A stretch of 51,010 nt of DNA from Desulfovibrio sp. JC022 (GTDB lineage: Bacteria > Desulfobacterota > Desulfovibrionia > Desulfovibrionales > Desulfovibrionaceae), in the NCBI RefSeq assembly GCF_010470665.1, contig NZ_VOPZ01000016.1:1-51010 (forward strand). The letters are read 5' to 3'. Position 1 is the first letter of the stretch. Every line of letters starts with the position of its first letter. Made by a program: the position numbers and the translations under genes. Shown here piece by piece: positions 8,770-17,473 of the stretch. The notes below the pieces were generated by a model. The model was not told where the DNA came from. It made no database searches and saw nothing but the letters and a program-made list of their open reading frames with translations.

Positions 8770-9645
8770 ATGAAACAGACTCTTCTCTCAATATTCCTTG
8801 TGCTTATCAGCGTCTGCACGGCATGGGCCTCGCCGCTGCCAGCACCGGATTACATCAGCAAAAAAGACATTCCCCTGAACAGCAAAGAGTGGGCAGCACT
8901 GAAGCTTTCAAGAGAATGGATGAACCGCAAGGTCAAGCCGATCATGCAGAGCAACGGCAAGGTTGTTTACGTATACGGCACGACCCTGCCGACCATTATC
9001 TGCTCCCCGCTCATGGCTTCGGATCTTGAACTCCAGCCCGGTGAAAACGTCAATGACGTCATCATCGGAGACACCGCCCGCTGGATGGTGGTTGTGGGCC
9101 AGTCCGGGACACCGGGCCGGGAATCCACGCACCTCATCATCAAGCCCCTTGATGCCGGACTGGTGACCAGCGCGGTCATCACCACCGACCGCCGCACCTA
9201 TCACCTTAAGCTGGTTTCCCGGCGCAAAGGACACACTCCCTATGTGGCCTTTCTGTACCCGGAAGATCAGCAAAAAATCCTTAAAGCCAGCCTGAAAAAG
9301 GAAGAACGCAAAGAGGTCTGGGAGACCACCAGCATTGCAGGCAAAACCGTGGATCTTTCAACTCTCGACTTCAGTTACGCCATCAGCGGTGATGATGCGA
9401 GCTGGAAGCCCATGCGCGTCTACAACGATGGAATCAGGACTTTTATCCAGCTTCCGAGGACATCCACCCAGACCGAAATTCCGGTGTTGCTGGTGAAAAA
9501 GTCCGGGCAGGAAGCAATCGTCAATTACCGGGTCAAAGGCAATGCCATGATTGTTGATGAGATCTTTGAAAAAGCAATCCTCGTGGCCGGAACCGGAACG
9601 GATCAGGCCAAGGTGGAAATAAACCGAATTGAGGTAACCAAATGA
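8770..9645 (+). CDS. trbG: TrbG, VirB9-family core complex protein
   Basis: This 291-residue exported protein (signal peptide about residues 1-20, ending '...TAWA') matches the TrbG/VirB9/CagX family. It has a beta-rich N-terminal half ending in 'TDRRTYHLKLVS' and a C-terminal domain with 'DDASWKPMRVYNDGIRTFIQ' (pieces SWKP and VYNDG), the VirB9 signature that interacts with VirB7/VirB10 at the outer membrane. A strong ribosome site (taggaga) precedes it. Its stop overlaps the start of the lipoprotein gene trbH by 4 bases. Confidence 0.93.
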   Translation: MKQTLLSIFLVLISVCTAWASPLPAPDYISKKDIPLNSKEWAALKLSREWMNRKVKPIMQSNGKVVYVYGTTLPTIICSPLMASDLELQPGENVNDVIIGDTARWMVVVGQSGTPGRESTHLIIKPLDAGLVTSAVITTDRRTYHLKLVSRRKGHTPYVAFLYPEDQQKILKASLKKEERKEVWETTSIAGKTVDLSTLDFSYAISGDDASWKPMRVYNDGIRTFIQLPRTSTQTEIPVLLVKKSGQEAIVNYRVKGNAMIVDEIFEKAILVAGTGTDQAKVEINRIEVTK

Positions 9646-10385
9646 TAAAATTCATCCCCTTACTCCTGCTGGCGATGACAGTCATCGCTGCCAGCGGCTG
9701 CTCCGTAAAACGTGCGGGCAGCCAGATAGAAGCTGAAATAATGAGCCAGCAGACGACCATGTACCAAGAGCAGGAAATTGAACCACTGGTGGAAGAAGCC
9801 GCGCTCAAGGTTGCCGGACATTACCCTCCGGGCCGGACCATCCTGCACCTGAATGTTCCTGACACCGACTTCGGCTGGAAGTTTGACGCCAGCCTTCGCG
9901 CACAGGGCTTTCAGTTCAGCCCAAAATCCACAGATCCCAACGTGCTGGATATGGACATGGTCTTCGACGGCATTGGCAACAGCACCCTTTATTACCTGCA
10001 TGTCAAAGCTTCGGACGGCTGGTCTTTCGGGCAGGTCTACAACCTGACTCATGACGGATTTGAAAAGGCCGGTCTGCTGACTCAAACCCCCGCCTTTTTC
10101 GAATTCGTGGGCAATGACTCCCGGCAGGTTGAATCCCCACTTAACGAAGACTGGAACATCGTTCCCGGCGGTTTGCGGGATCAGCTCAAACGCTGGGCCG
10201 CTCACGCTGAATACACGCTTGTCTGGAAAGCTCCCCATGATTTCCAGATGCAGGCCGGGGCCTCCTTCCGGGACACCTTCCCCAGAGCTGTCAAACGGCT
10301 GTTTTCCAGAATGCACGCCAGCGGAAATTCACTGCGCGTAACCATCTATCAGGCCAACAAGGTCGTTGAAGTCTGCGAGGATTAA
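9642..10385 (+). CDS. trbH: TrbH-like outer-membrane lipoprotein of conjugation
   Basis: This 247-residue protein has a lipoprotein signal peptide with lipobox ASGC (Cys at residue 20). In RP4, TrbH follows TrbG and is a lipoprotein analogous to VirB7; the same place and export signal are seen here. Sequence beyond the lipobox is not strongly diagnostic, and the protein is longer than RP4 TrbH as I recall it. It probably stabilises the outer-membrane core complex. It overlaps trbG (ATGA) and precedes the inserted pilus genes. Confidence 0.75.
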   Translation: MIKFIPLLLLAMTVIAASGCSVKRAGSQIEAEIMSQQTTMYQEQEIEPLVEEAALKVAGHYPPGRTILHLNVPDTDFGWKFDASLRAQGFQFSPKSTDPNVLDMDMVFDGIGNSTLYYLHVKASDGWSFGQVYNLTHDGFEKAGLLTQTPAFFEFVGNDSRQVESPLNEDWNIVPGGLRDQLKRWAAHAEYTLVWKAPHDFQMQAGASFRDTFPRAVKRLFSRMHASGNSLRVTIYQANKVVEVCED

Positions 10386-10386
10386 C

Positions 10387-11910
10387 ATGAAACGATTTCT
10401 TTTATTTATTCTCATCCTGTCTTTCTGCGGATGCAGCAGTTTCCAGCCTTCCCCGCAAGAACGGTCGGTAAAAGGCCGCGCTGCGTCCATGCGGCAGGCA
10501 ACGGGCAAGAAAACCGTAACCGTTGTTCATGCTCCATATGTGGGTGCAATTCCTGTCGAATTGGACTCTGAAAAACTTCCCAACGTCTTTTCCAGACGGG
10601 TCACCCTCAATCTCAGAAGGCCCCTGACCGCGCCGGAGCTGGCGAGGAAAATCAGCGAGCAGGTTCCCGTTCATATTGAGGTCGTGCAGGACACTGACAG
10701 CGATGTGCATGTTGCTCAGGATAATCAGGAACGCAAAACACCTGAACGCATGCAGCTTATGTATGACGGCCAGCTCAAAGGGCTGCTGGATAACATGTGC
10801 GAATTCTTCGGCATGGGCTGGGAATATGATTCAACCCGCGCAAAGGTTGAAATTGCCCGTTTGCAGACCAAGTCATTCAGTCTTGATGTTGCGCCGGGAA
10901 ATATCAAATACGAATCCACCATTACCAATAAATCCCAGACTTCCGGGAATTCCGGCAACGCCAACAACATCAACGGCGTGGGCCAGACAACCAAGACCTC
11001 GGACAGTGTCAGCCAGACTTCGCAGACCAACAAAGCCATCTTTGAGGGTGATGTCTGGAAGGATACTGCGAAAGCAGTTGAAGCGATGCTCAGCAAGGAC
11101 GGCAGGGTTGTGGTCAACGAAGCTGCGGGAATGGTTACTGTAACCGACACCAACACGGTCCTGCGCCGGGTCGAAAAATACATTAACTCCCTGAACTCAA
11201 AGATGGGTAGGCAGGTGGCCCTTGCGGTCAAGGTCTGGTCGCTGGAACTGAACCGCAATGCGGATACCGGCTTCAATCTGGAAACCGCGCTTAAAGCCGG
11301 TCAGTCAAGCTTCAGTCTGCTCGGCGGACAGCCTTACAACTCCATTGCAGGCGCGGGAAGTCTGACCGCCGCCATTCTTGATGGAAGCTGGAAGGATACC
11401 AAACTCATGCTTCGCGCCCTGCGTCAGCGTGGCCGCACAACCCTGCTGACCTCCGGCTCCGGGATTGTCATGAACAATCAGGCTTTGCCGGTTCAGGTTG
11501 TGAAACGGGATTCCTATCTCGCCGGGGTCAGCTCAACCACTACCGAAAATTCCATTCAGACCTCGGAACTCACTCCCGGTGAGGTTTCCACCGGCTTTTC
11601 CATGACCGTGCTCCCGCACATCATGGATAACCGCAAGGCCATCCTGCAATACAACATCACTCTGTCTTCGCTGGATTCCATGAAGGAATTCTCCTCCGGC
11701 TCCATGACTATCCAGTTGCCGCAGGTTTCCACCCGCAGCTTCAGCCAGCGGGTCAAAATGAAATGCGGTCAGACTCTGGTGCTGGCCGGATTCGAGCAGG
11801 AAAGCAATCAGGATTCCAAGGGAATCGGCATCACCTCCGGCGGACTCAGCCAGCAGTACGGCAAAAGTCTGATCATCATCACCATTGAAATGGAAAGTGC
11901 CGGGGTCTAG
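10387..11910 (+). CDS. pilN: PilN-type secretin lipoprotein of a type IVb pilus
   Basis: This 507-residue secretin begins with a lipoprotein signal peptide (lipobox FCGC, Cys at residue 16), followed by N-domains and a Ser/Asn/Thr-rich linker near residues 185-215 (many SQT and NSGN pieces). The C-terminal secretin domain (about residues 280-505) has 'GRQVALAVKVWSLELN' and 'VLAGFEQES'. R64 PilN is the lipoprotein secretin ring of the thin pilus used in liquid mating. The start ATG 10387 lies 1 base after the trbH stop. It opens an R64-like pil set (N-O-P-Q-R-S-M-V) located inside the trb operon. Confidence 0.88.
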   Translation: MKRFLLFILILSFCGCSSFQPSPQERSVKGRAASMRQATGKKTVTVVHAPYVGAIPVELDSEKLPNVFSRRVTLNLRRPLTAPELARKISEQVPVHIEVVQDTDSDVHVAQDNQERKTPERMQLMYDGQLKGLLDNMCEFFGMGWEYDSTRAKVEIARLQTKSFSLDVAPGNIKYESTITNKSQTSGNSGNANNINGVGQTTKTSDSVSQTSQTNKAIFEGDVWKDTAKAVEAMLSKDGRVVVNEAAGMVTVTDTNTVLRRVEKYINSLNSKMGRQVALAVKVWSLELNRNADTGFNLETALKAGQSSFSLLGGQPYNSIAGAGSLTAAILDGSWKDTKLMLRALRQRGRTTLLTSGSGIVMNNQALPVQVVKRDSYLAGVSSTTTENSIQTSELTPGEVSTGFSMTVLPHIMDNRKAILQYNITLSSLDSMKEFSSGSMTIQLPQVSTRSFSQRVKMKCGQTLVLAGFEQESNQDSKGIGITSGGLSQQYGKSLIIITIEMESAGV

Positions 11911-11912
11911 CC

Positions 11913-13136
11913 ATGCAACATATTCTCATCAAAAATAAAAAGTACGCCATCGGCCTCTGGTGGCAGTTCATCAACGGCTCCGGCAAACGCAAAGACGCGC
12001 TGGAACAGGCCCGCATTCTGGCCGAGAAATTCCCCGAAGACGGCTACAATAGCGTTGCAATCAGAAAACAGCAGTTCGGCCTTGGAAACTGCGCTGAAAC
12101 AAAGATCAAACGTCTGCCGTCACTGGCCTGCGCACTTGTGGAACGCTCCAATTCAACATGGATCGGAATGTTTTGTCTGGAGGAAAATCTGTGGTGGGTC
12201 TGCGCGGTCAGCAAGAAAAATATCGCTGCTGAAGGTGACCAATACTTCCGCTCACGGACTGAAGCAGAAGCCCACTTCAACAACCTCAAATCCCTGTCTA
12301 ACTGGGATGACAATGAAATCCTTTGTAAAACAGTTGAAGAGTCCATGGACCATTTCAACGGACTGCTGCGGATCTCCGAGAAAGTCCAGCCGCTGGCCCA
12401 AGAGAATCGCCGGGGATTGTGGATTTCTTTTGTCGCGCTGTGTGTTGCCCTAATCATGGGCTGGTTGATTTGGGATCAGTTCCAGCAGGATCAGCTTGCA
12501 GAACTGCGCAGACTTGCAGCCATTGAGAGCAAGCTCAAGCAGCAGGAAATGAAGCCGGTTGTCTTAGATCCCACCACGCTCTTCTCAAAGACATGGAATG
12601 AAACCGCGTTGCCTTCAGACTTCGCCAATGAATTCCTGCGTGCCGTGCGTCATACCGAGCCGTACACCCTCGGCTGGAAGCTGAAATCCATCATCCGCAA
12701 TGATGAAGGGATTTATATGGCTTGGCTGCATCAGCAGGGTGCGCAGTTCACCGACCGTCCCGGCAATTCCACTCTCGGCCCTCGCCCGGAACTGGCTGAA
12801 ATCACCATTCCGTACTCACTAAAAAATCAGCGGGCAAAGCAGGAGCTGGGCTATAAATCAGAAATTACCGCCCGGATTTATGAGCTGACTCGCGTTCTCG
12901 GTGCAAAGCTGACTCTGAACTGGAAAAATCCCGAAATCAAAAAGCTTGACAAGACAAATCAGCTCACCGCTCCGTGGATCAAAGGAGAATGGAAGCTGTC
13001 CACGCTGCCGTCAATCTCGGTCATTTCCGAACCGCTCTTCTACGAGCTGGACACCATCCCCGGTCTGGTTCTCACAAAAATCGACCTCACTGAAAACAAA
13101 TACACCATGGAGGGACAGATCTATGCGTCTTATTAA
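11913..13136 (+). CDS. pilO: PilO-type (PilO2) type IVb pilus protein
   Basis: This 407-residue protein has a cytoplasmic N-terminal half (about 1-165), a single membrane helix around residues 168-188 and a long periplasmic C-terminal half, the plan of R64 PilO/PilO2. The helix is followed by a coiled-coil-like 'QQDQLAELRRLAAIESKLKQ' segment. It probably links the cytoplasmic platform (PilQ ATPase, PilR) to the secretin through PilP. The gene starts 2 bases after pilN, and its 3' end overlaps pilP by 14 bases. Identification rests on topology and synteny more than on motifs. Confidence 0.75.
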   Translation: MQHILIKNKKYAIGLWWQFINGSGKRKDALEQARILAEKFPEDGYNSVAIRKQQFGLGNCAETKIKRLPSLACALVERSNSTWIGMFCLEENLWWVCAVSKKNIAAEGDQYFRSRTEAEAHFNNLKSLSNWDDNEILCKTVEESMDHFNGLLRISEKVQPLAQENRRGLWISFVALCVALIMGWLIWDQFQQDQLAELRRLAAIESKLKQQEMKPVVLDPTTLFSKTWNETALPSDFANEFLRAVRHTEPYTLGWKLKSIIRNDEGIYMAWLHQQGAQFTDRPGNSTLGPRPELAEITIPYSLKNQRAKQELGYKSEITARIYELTRVLGAKLTLNWKNPEIKKLDKTNQLTAPWIKGEWKLSTLPSISVISEPLFYELDTIPGLVLTKIDLTENKYTMEGQIYASY

Positions 13137-13782
13137 CCTCGTCCTAATCCTGCTCTTGCTGGCAACTGCCGTCTATGCACAGGAATCGGCTGACACTGAA
13201 CCCTTACCTGAACTGCTGGTTTCAGAACCTGTCAACGGCTCCATGCCGGTTGGAAATGGAACTACGTTCAATGCAACAGCTGCGGGACATAGTAACGCAA
13301 CCAATGCGACCATTCCGGCTTTTTACGAAACCACCAATAGCACTAGCAATGCTACTGTTAAACCGTATGTTTCTAAGAAAAATCAGGTAACCGTAAAATC
13401 TAAAATCAGCGGCCCTGCCTTCGTCTCTCTTGAAGGCTTGAGTGCGCTTCATTCACAGCTCGACGTCCTCAATGTGCAGGTCAATATAGCTGAAAGACAG
13501 AAGAAACTGCGCGAGCTGACCATGCCGGTTATCCCGGTCCTACCGCCTGCTTCAACAAAGCCCAAAGCTGCTGCCAAAAAGAAAAGCCGTCCTGTCTGGC
13601 CCAAAGTCATTTCCATTCAGGGTGTGGACGGAAGACTGTCCGCAACTCTGGTCAGTCGTGACGGCGTGCAGACCGTAACCGAGGGCGAAAAAGTAGGAAC
13701 TGGTAGGGTTGATTCCATCACTTCAAAGTCTGTCGTGGTTCGCTACAACGGCAAGAATATTCCCTTGAAGTTCAAGGAGTAA
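13123..13782 (+). CDS. pilP: PilP-type periplasmic pilus biogenesis protein
   Basis: This 219-residue exported protein (signal peptide about residues 1-19) ends in a small beta-domain ('VWPKVISIQGVDGRLSATLV' and 'VTEGEKVGTGRVDSI') like the HR domain of PilP/GspC, which connects inner-membrane parts to the secretin. The middle has a KPKAAAKKKSRP linker. The N-terminal exported segment carries seven N-x-S/T sequons within residues 38-78, an unusual concentration. I selected ATG 13123, giving a clear signal peptide; the open frame extends further upstream inside pilO but without support. Confidence 0.82.
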   Translation: MRLINLVLILLLLATAVYAQESADTEPLPELLVSEPVNGSMPVGNGTTFNATAAGHSNATNATIPAFYETTNSTSNATVKPYVSKKNQVTVKSKISGPAFVSLEGLSALHSQLDVLNVQVNIAERQKKLRELTMPVIPVLPPASTKPKAAAKKKSRPVWPKVISIQGVDGRLSATLVSRDGVQTVTEGEKVGTGRVDSITSKSVVVRYNGKNIPLKFKE

Positions 13783-13787
13783 TCAGC

Positions 13788-15380
13788 ATGACCAACAACG
13801 AAATACCAAAGATTCTGCAAGAACGTGTCATACTGCTTGAAGGCGTAATCCTGATCTCTGCGGAGCTGGAAGATGACGCGCATCTGATGTCTTTTCTCAG
13901 CTACGCCGCCCGTAAAGGATACAAGGAAACCAAACGGGTTGAAGCCAGTGAATTCCAGAAGCTGCGCAAAAAACATTACACCCGCATCGAAACTGAAAGC
14001 GACATCCAGACGCTGGCCGTGGACATTATCGCCGACGCCCATAAACAGGGCGCATCCGACATCCACCTCACCGATGCTGGCCCGTATGCCTCCATCAAAT
14101 TCCGCAAGCTGGGCATGGTGCAGGATTACAAACAACTCAAGGGCGAGAAAGGTCGCAAGGTCATTGTGGCCATCTATCAGACCATGTCCAATCAGGTTGA
14201 TTCGACCTTCATTCCCCGTGAACGGCAGGACGGCAGGATCGTAAACAACGACTTCCTGCCCTCGGAAGTCCATTCCATTCGAATCCACACCGAACCGCTG
14301 GAATGCGCCATGGCCGACAACGGCACCGGGACATTCATGGCCCTGCGTCTGCTCTACGACCGCACCACGGCCAAAGGCAATCTGGCTGGGCGGCTTTCCA
14401 GTCTCGGATACTGCAAACAGCACATGCGTGACTTTCAGACTTTGACCCAGCGGTCCGGGCTTTCCCTGCTTTCCGGTCCCACCGGACACGGCAAAAGTAC
14501 CGCGCTAAAACACATCATGGAAAGCATGGCTGAGGAGAATCCTGAAAAGAACTACCTCGCCATTGAAGATCCGCCGGAATACCCGCTGGAACGGGTCAAG
14601 CAGGTCCGGGTCAGCACCAACGATCAAGATGAAAACAGAGGCGCGGCCTATCGCAACGCCATTGCCGGGGCCATGCGTTCCGACCCGGATGAAATCATGA
14701 TCGGTGAGATCCGCTTCCCGCAGGCTGCTTCAGCCGCACTGGATGCCGCCCAGACCGGGCATGGCGTCTGGACCACGGTTCACGCCAACTCGGCTTTTGG
14801 AATCATTCAACGCATGGTTTCTTTGCTACGTGCGGCCAATTACCCTGATCCGCTGGAATACCTCTGCGACCACACCGTGCTTTCCGGCCTGCATCATCAG
14901 CGGCTGGTTCCGGTGCTCTGCCCCAAGTGCAGGATGCCTATCAAAGACGTCTTCGTCCTTGGTCCCGACAACGAACTGCGCCGCAGAAGCCTTCCGCAAC
15001 CGCTTTTAGAACGGATCATGAACACCATAACCGACATGGACCAGATCCATATTCGTGGCGAAGGTTGCTCAGAATGCGCGGGTATGGGCATCATCGGCCA
15101 GACTGTTGCCGCTGAGCTGGTTCCAACTAACCATGTTATTCTCAACGCCATCCGCAACGGCAATATGGACGCTGCATACAAGCATTGGCGACATGATTTG
15201 AACGGCAGAACCTTTGTGGATCATGCCCTTGAGCTCATCCAGACCGGTGTTATTGATCCCTGCCTCACCGAGCTTAGACTTGGCGTTCCGCTGGATTATG
15301 ACCACAAGCACAATGGTCTCATTTCCAGCCACTTAGAAACAGTTTCCCAGACAAAAGAGTTTGCCCATGCAGTTGTTTAA
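13788..15380 (+). CDS. pilQ: PilQ-type GspE/PilB-family pilus assembly ATPase
   Basis: This 530-residue cytoplasmic ATPase powers thin-pilus extension. Walker A GPTGHGKST is near residue 230; the Asp box 'LAIEDPPEYPLE', Walker B 'DPDEIMIGEIR' and His box 'WTTVHANSA' follow. A zinc-type tetracysteine motif, CPKC (about residue 379) and CSEC (about residue 427), is shared with GspE/PilB proteins. R64 PilQ is the equivalent protein. A clear ribosome site (aaggag) precedes ATG 13788. The gene overlaps pilR by 14 bases. Confidence 0.92.
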   Translation: MTNNEIPKILQERVILLEGVILISAELEDDAHLMSFLSYAARKGYKETKRVEASEFQKLRKKHYTRIETESDIQTLAVDIIADAHKQGASDIHLTDAGPYASIKFRKLGMVQDYKQLKGEKGRKVIVAIYQTMSNQVDSTFIPRERQDGRIVNNDFLPSEVHSIRIHTEPLECAMADNGTGTFMALRLLYDRTTAKGNLAGRLSSLGYCKQHMRDFQTLTQRSGLSLLSGPTGHGKSTALKHIMESMAEENPEKNYLAIEDPPEYPLERVKQVRVSTNDQDENRGAAYRNAIAGAMRSDPDEIMIGEIRFPQAASAALDAAQTGHGVWTTVHANSAFGIIQRMVSLLRAANYPDPLEYLCDHTVLSGLHHQRLVPVLCPKCRMPIKDVFVLGPDNELRRRSLPQPLLERIMNTITDMDQIHIRGEGCSECAGMGIIGQTVAAELVPTNHVILNAIRNGNMDAAYKHWRHDLNGRTFVDHALELIQTGVIDPCLTELRLGVPLDYDHKHNGLISSHLETVSQTKEFAHAVV

Positions 15381-16437
15381 ACACACCAATCTGCTGGCAA
15401 AACTCTTCTTTACCCAATCGGTACGGATCAGGGTTTACCGCAAGCTTGCGGCCATGACCCGGCACGGAATCAATGTGGCTGAGGCTGTCACCTACATTGA
15501 AGAACGGTACGCCAAGCAACGCAATCTGCTCAGCCCGGTACTCTCTGAAGTATCGGCCCGCATCAACTCCGGGGACAATATCCATGAAGCCCTGCGCGGC
15601 TTCATTCCCGCTGAGGAAGCAATGCTCCTTCAGAGCGGCGTGGAATCCGGGAAGCTCCATGAAGCCCTTGAACTTTGTGTGCGGCTTATCAAAGCCAGAT
15701 TGAAGATCGTCAACTCCATGTGGAAAGCATTAAGCTATCCGGCAATCCTGATCATTGCCCTGATTGCACTACTGCTGGTGCTCTCGCGCTACGTAGTTCC
15801 CAAACTTGCCGAGCTTTCCGACTCTGCCCGCTGGATGGGCAGCGCAAAAACACTCTATCAAGTGGCCGGATTTGTGGATTCCACCTTCGGGACCATTCTG
15901 CTTGTCGGAATGGTGCTCCTCTTCCTCACTTCACTGGTGACCATCAAAATCTGGACCGGCAAGATCCGTGTCCGCTTTGACGGAATCCCGCCATGGTCAT
16001 TCTACCGGCTTATCATCGGCAGTCTCTGGCTTTTTACCCTCTCAACCCTGATGAAATCCGGGATTCAACTCTCACAAGCCATGAACGACATGCTTGAAAC
16101 TCCCGGTTCAAGCCCATGGCTCAAGGAACGGCTGAACTCGGTCAAAGCCCAGCTCAACCTCGGAAAGGGAATCGGAGAAGCTTTGGACGATTCCGGCTAT
16201 CGCTTTCCCGCTCAAACCATAATCGAAGATCTGCGCATCTATTCCACTCTCCCCGGCTTCGATGCCCGGCTGCACCTCATTGCCGAGGAATGGCTGGAAG
16301 AAGGCATGGAAACAATCAAAACGCAGGCCAAAATCATCAACATAACCTGCATCATCGGCATCAGCTCAATGATCACCAGCATAGTGCTCGCGGTGACATC
16401 ACTTCAACAACAACTTGGTCAAAACATGGGATATTAA
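15367..16437 (+). CDS. pilR: PilR-type GspF-family inner-membrane platform protein
   Basis: This 356-residue protein has the duplicated GspF layout: a cytoplasmic helical domain, two membrane helices near residues 125-150 and 175-205, a second helical domain and a C-terminal membrane helix (about 325-350). 'INSGDNIHEALRGFIPAEEA' and 'LNLGKGIGEALDDSGYRFPA' are the two recognisable repeats of the T2SSF fold. It forms the platform on which the PilQ ATPase works. ATG 15367 was chosen; the preceding TTG (15361) is possible. Confidence 0.9.
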   Translation: MQLFKHTNLLAKLFFTQSVRIRVYRKLAAMTRHGINVAEAVTYIEERYAKQRNLLSPVLSEVSARINSGDNIHEALRGFIPAEEAMLLQSGVESGKLHEALELCVRLIKARLKIVNSMWKALSYPAILIIALIALLLVLSRYVVPKLAELSDSARWMGSAKTLYQVAGFVDSTFGTILLVGMVLLFLTSLVTIKIWTGKIRVRFDGIPPWSFYRLIIGSLWLFTLSTLMKSGIQLSQAMNDMLETPGSSPWLKERLNSVKAQLNLGKGIGEALDDSGYRFPAQTIIEDLRIYSTLPGFDARLHLIAEEWLEEGMETIKTQAKIINITCIIGISSMITSIVLAVTSLQQQLGQNMGY

Positions 16438-16438
16438 A

Positions 16439-16918
16439 ATGACATTACTCGAAACACTCGGCGCATTACTTATCGGCCTCATCGTACTCGGCGGTTCCGG
16501 CTACATGATTTCAAAAGGAATCGACAACGACAAAATCGCCAAGGCAGAACAGAACCTTTCCACCTTCCGCCTCGACATCAAGAACCTCTATCAGGGCGAG
16601 CCGGATTTCAACGGGCTGACGACCAGCATTACCGTTACTAACGAAGCCGTTCCCGATGGAATGATCAAAAGTACCGGTGAAGTCCGCAACGTCTGGAACG
16701 GAGCGGTCGCAGTTGCCACCGGCGCGGCCCCGACCACCTTCACCATCACCCACAGCAGCGTTCCCGAATATGCATGCGTAAAGCTCGCAACTTTTCAAGC
16801 CGGTTCATGGGTTTCCGTATCTGTGAACGGCGTGGAAATCGATCAGGCCAGCGGAATGGTTGCGGCCATTACCAATCAGGTTGCCGAAAGCAATACCATC
16901 GTATTCACATCCAACTAG
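16439..16918 (+). CDS. pilS: Type IVb major pilin (PilS-like), apparently leaderless
   Basis: This 159-residue protein begins directly with MTLLETLGALLIGLIVLGG, the sequence expected for the mature N-terminus of a type IVb pilin (Met +1, Glu +5, hydrophobic alpha1 helix), as in the mature N-terminus recalled for TcpA. No glycine-ended leader is encoded in frame: a stop lies 15 codons upstream, and the only other start is TTG 16415, giving a leader ending in Lys. The C-terminal domain has one Cys visible (YACVKL). In R64 PilS has a leader cleaved by PilU; pilT and pilU are absent here. The position after pilR supports the call. Confidence 0.8.
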   Translation: MTLLETLGALLIGLIVLGGSGYMISKGIDNDKIAKAEQNLSTFRLDIKNLYQGEPDFNGLTTSITVTNEAVPDGMIKSTGEVRNVWNGAVAVATGAAPTTFTITHSSVPEYACVKLATFQAGSWVSVSVNGVEIDQASGMVAAITNQVAESNTIVFTSN

Positions 16919-16936
16919 CTGAGGCTTTGATTCCAA

Positions 16937-17365
16937 ATGAAAATCCTAGCCGCACTGTTCAGCATTCTCGGAGTCATGGCTCTGGTCATGGCCGAGTCAA
17001 GCTTCAGTCCCCGGACATATCAGGCCGAAACGGTAGCCACCAATTACGGTGTCTACCGCGACGCCGTAAACAATTACGCGCTCAGCAATTCTGCGCCATC
17101 ATCCGGCGAAATATCCACCTCACTTCTAAGGTTGCCGTCCGGTTGGAATCCCATCCGCAATTGGACAAACCGGTTCGACAACGGACACATCTACGTCTGG
17201 GGATCGGTCAACAGCATGGAAGCACAAGCTATCAGGGACTTGTTTCTGAACAGCTACGCCATCGGAATCAACCGCAATGGCAAGCTTTTCAACAAATACG
17301 GGAACGGCGTTTCGCTGCCCTCGTTCATACCCGAAGGCTGCATCGTCAGCATGATTAAGAAATAA
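16937..17365 (+). CDS. pilM: PilM-like type IVb pilus protein
   Basis: This 142-residue protein has an N-terminal membrane anchor (about residues 2-20) followed by a small exported domain. The motif 'NYGVYRDAVNNYALSNSAPS' and the ending 'LPSFIPEGCIVSMIKK' fit R64/IncI PilM proteins, whose function is poorly known but which are required for thin-pilus formation in R64 pil operons. In R64 pilM precedes pilN; here it follows pilS, a changed order. The repeat element at 17372-17445 separates it from pilV. Confidence 0.7.
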   Translation: MKILAALFSILGVMALVMAESSFSPRTYQAETVATNYGVYRDAVNNYALSNSAPSSGEISTSLLRLPSGWNPIRNWTNRFDNGHIYVWGSVNSMEAQAIRDLFLNSYAIGINRNGKLFNKYGNGVSLPSFIPEGCIVSMIKK

Positions 17366-17371
17366 GAAGAA

Positions 17372-17445
17372 TTGGATGCGCTTCGCGCTTTTGATGATCG
17401 CATTTCGCCTCCGGCGGCCAAAGGGGATAATCCCCTTTGGAATCC
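17372..17445. repeat. Mosaic palindromic intergenic element, copy 1
   Basis: The sequence contains GGATGCGCTTCGCGCTTTTGA, then TTTCGCCTCCGGCGG, then a perfect 10-bp-arm hairpin CCAAAGGGGA/TCCCCTTTGG with a 3-base loop (17418-17440). The first two blocks recur at 39414-39464. It lies between pilM and pilV and could attenuate transcription or protect the mRNA. It resembles REP-type elements common between genes in this family. Confidence 0.75.
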
Positions 17446-17473
17446 TTAGTTGGAAGGCGGGAAAGGAATTAAA

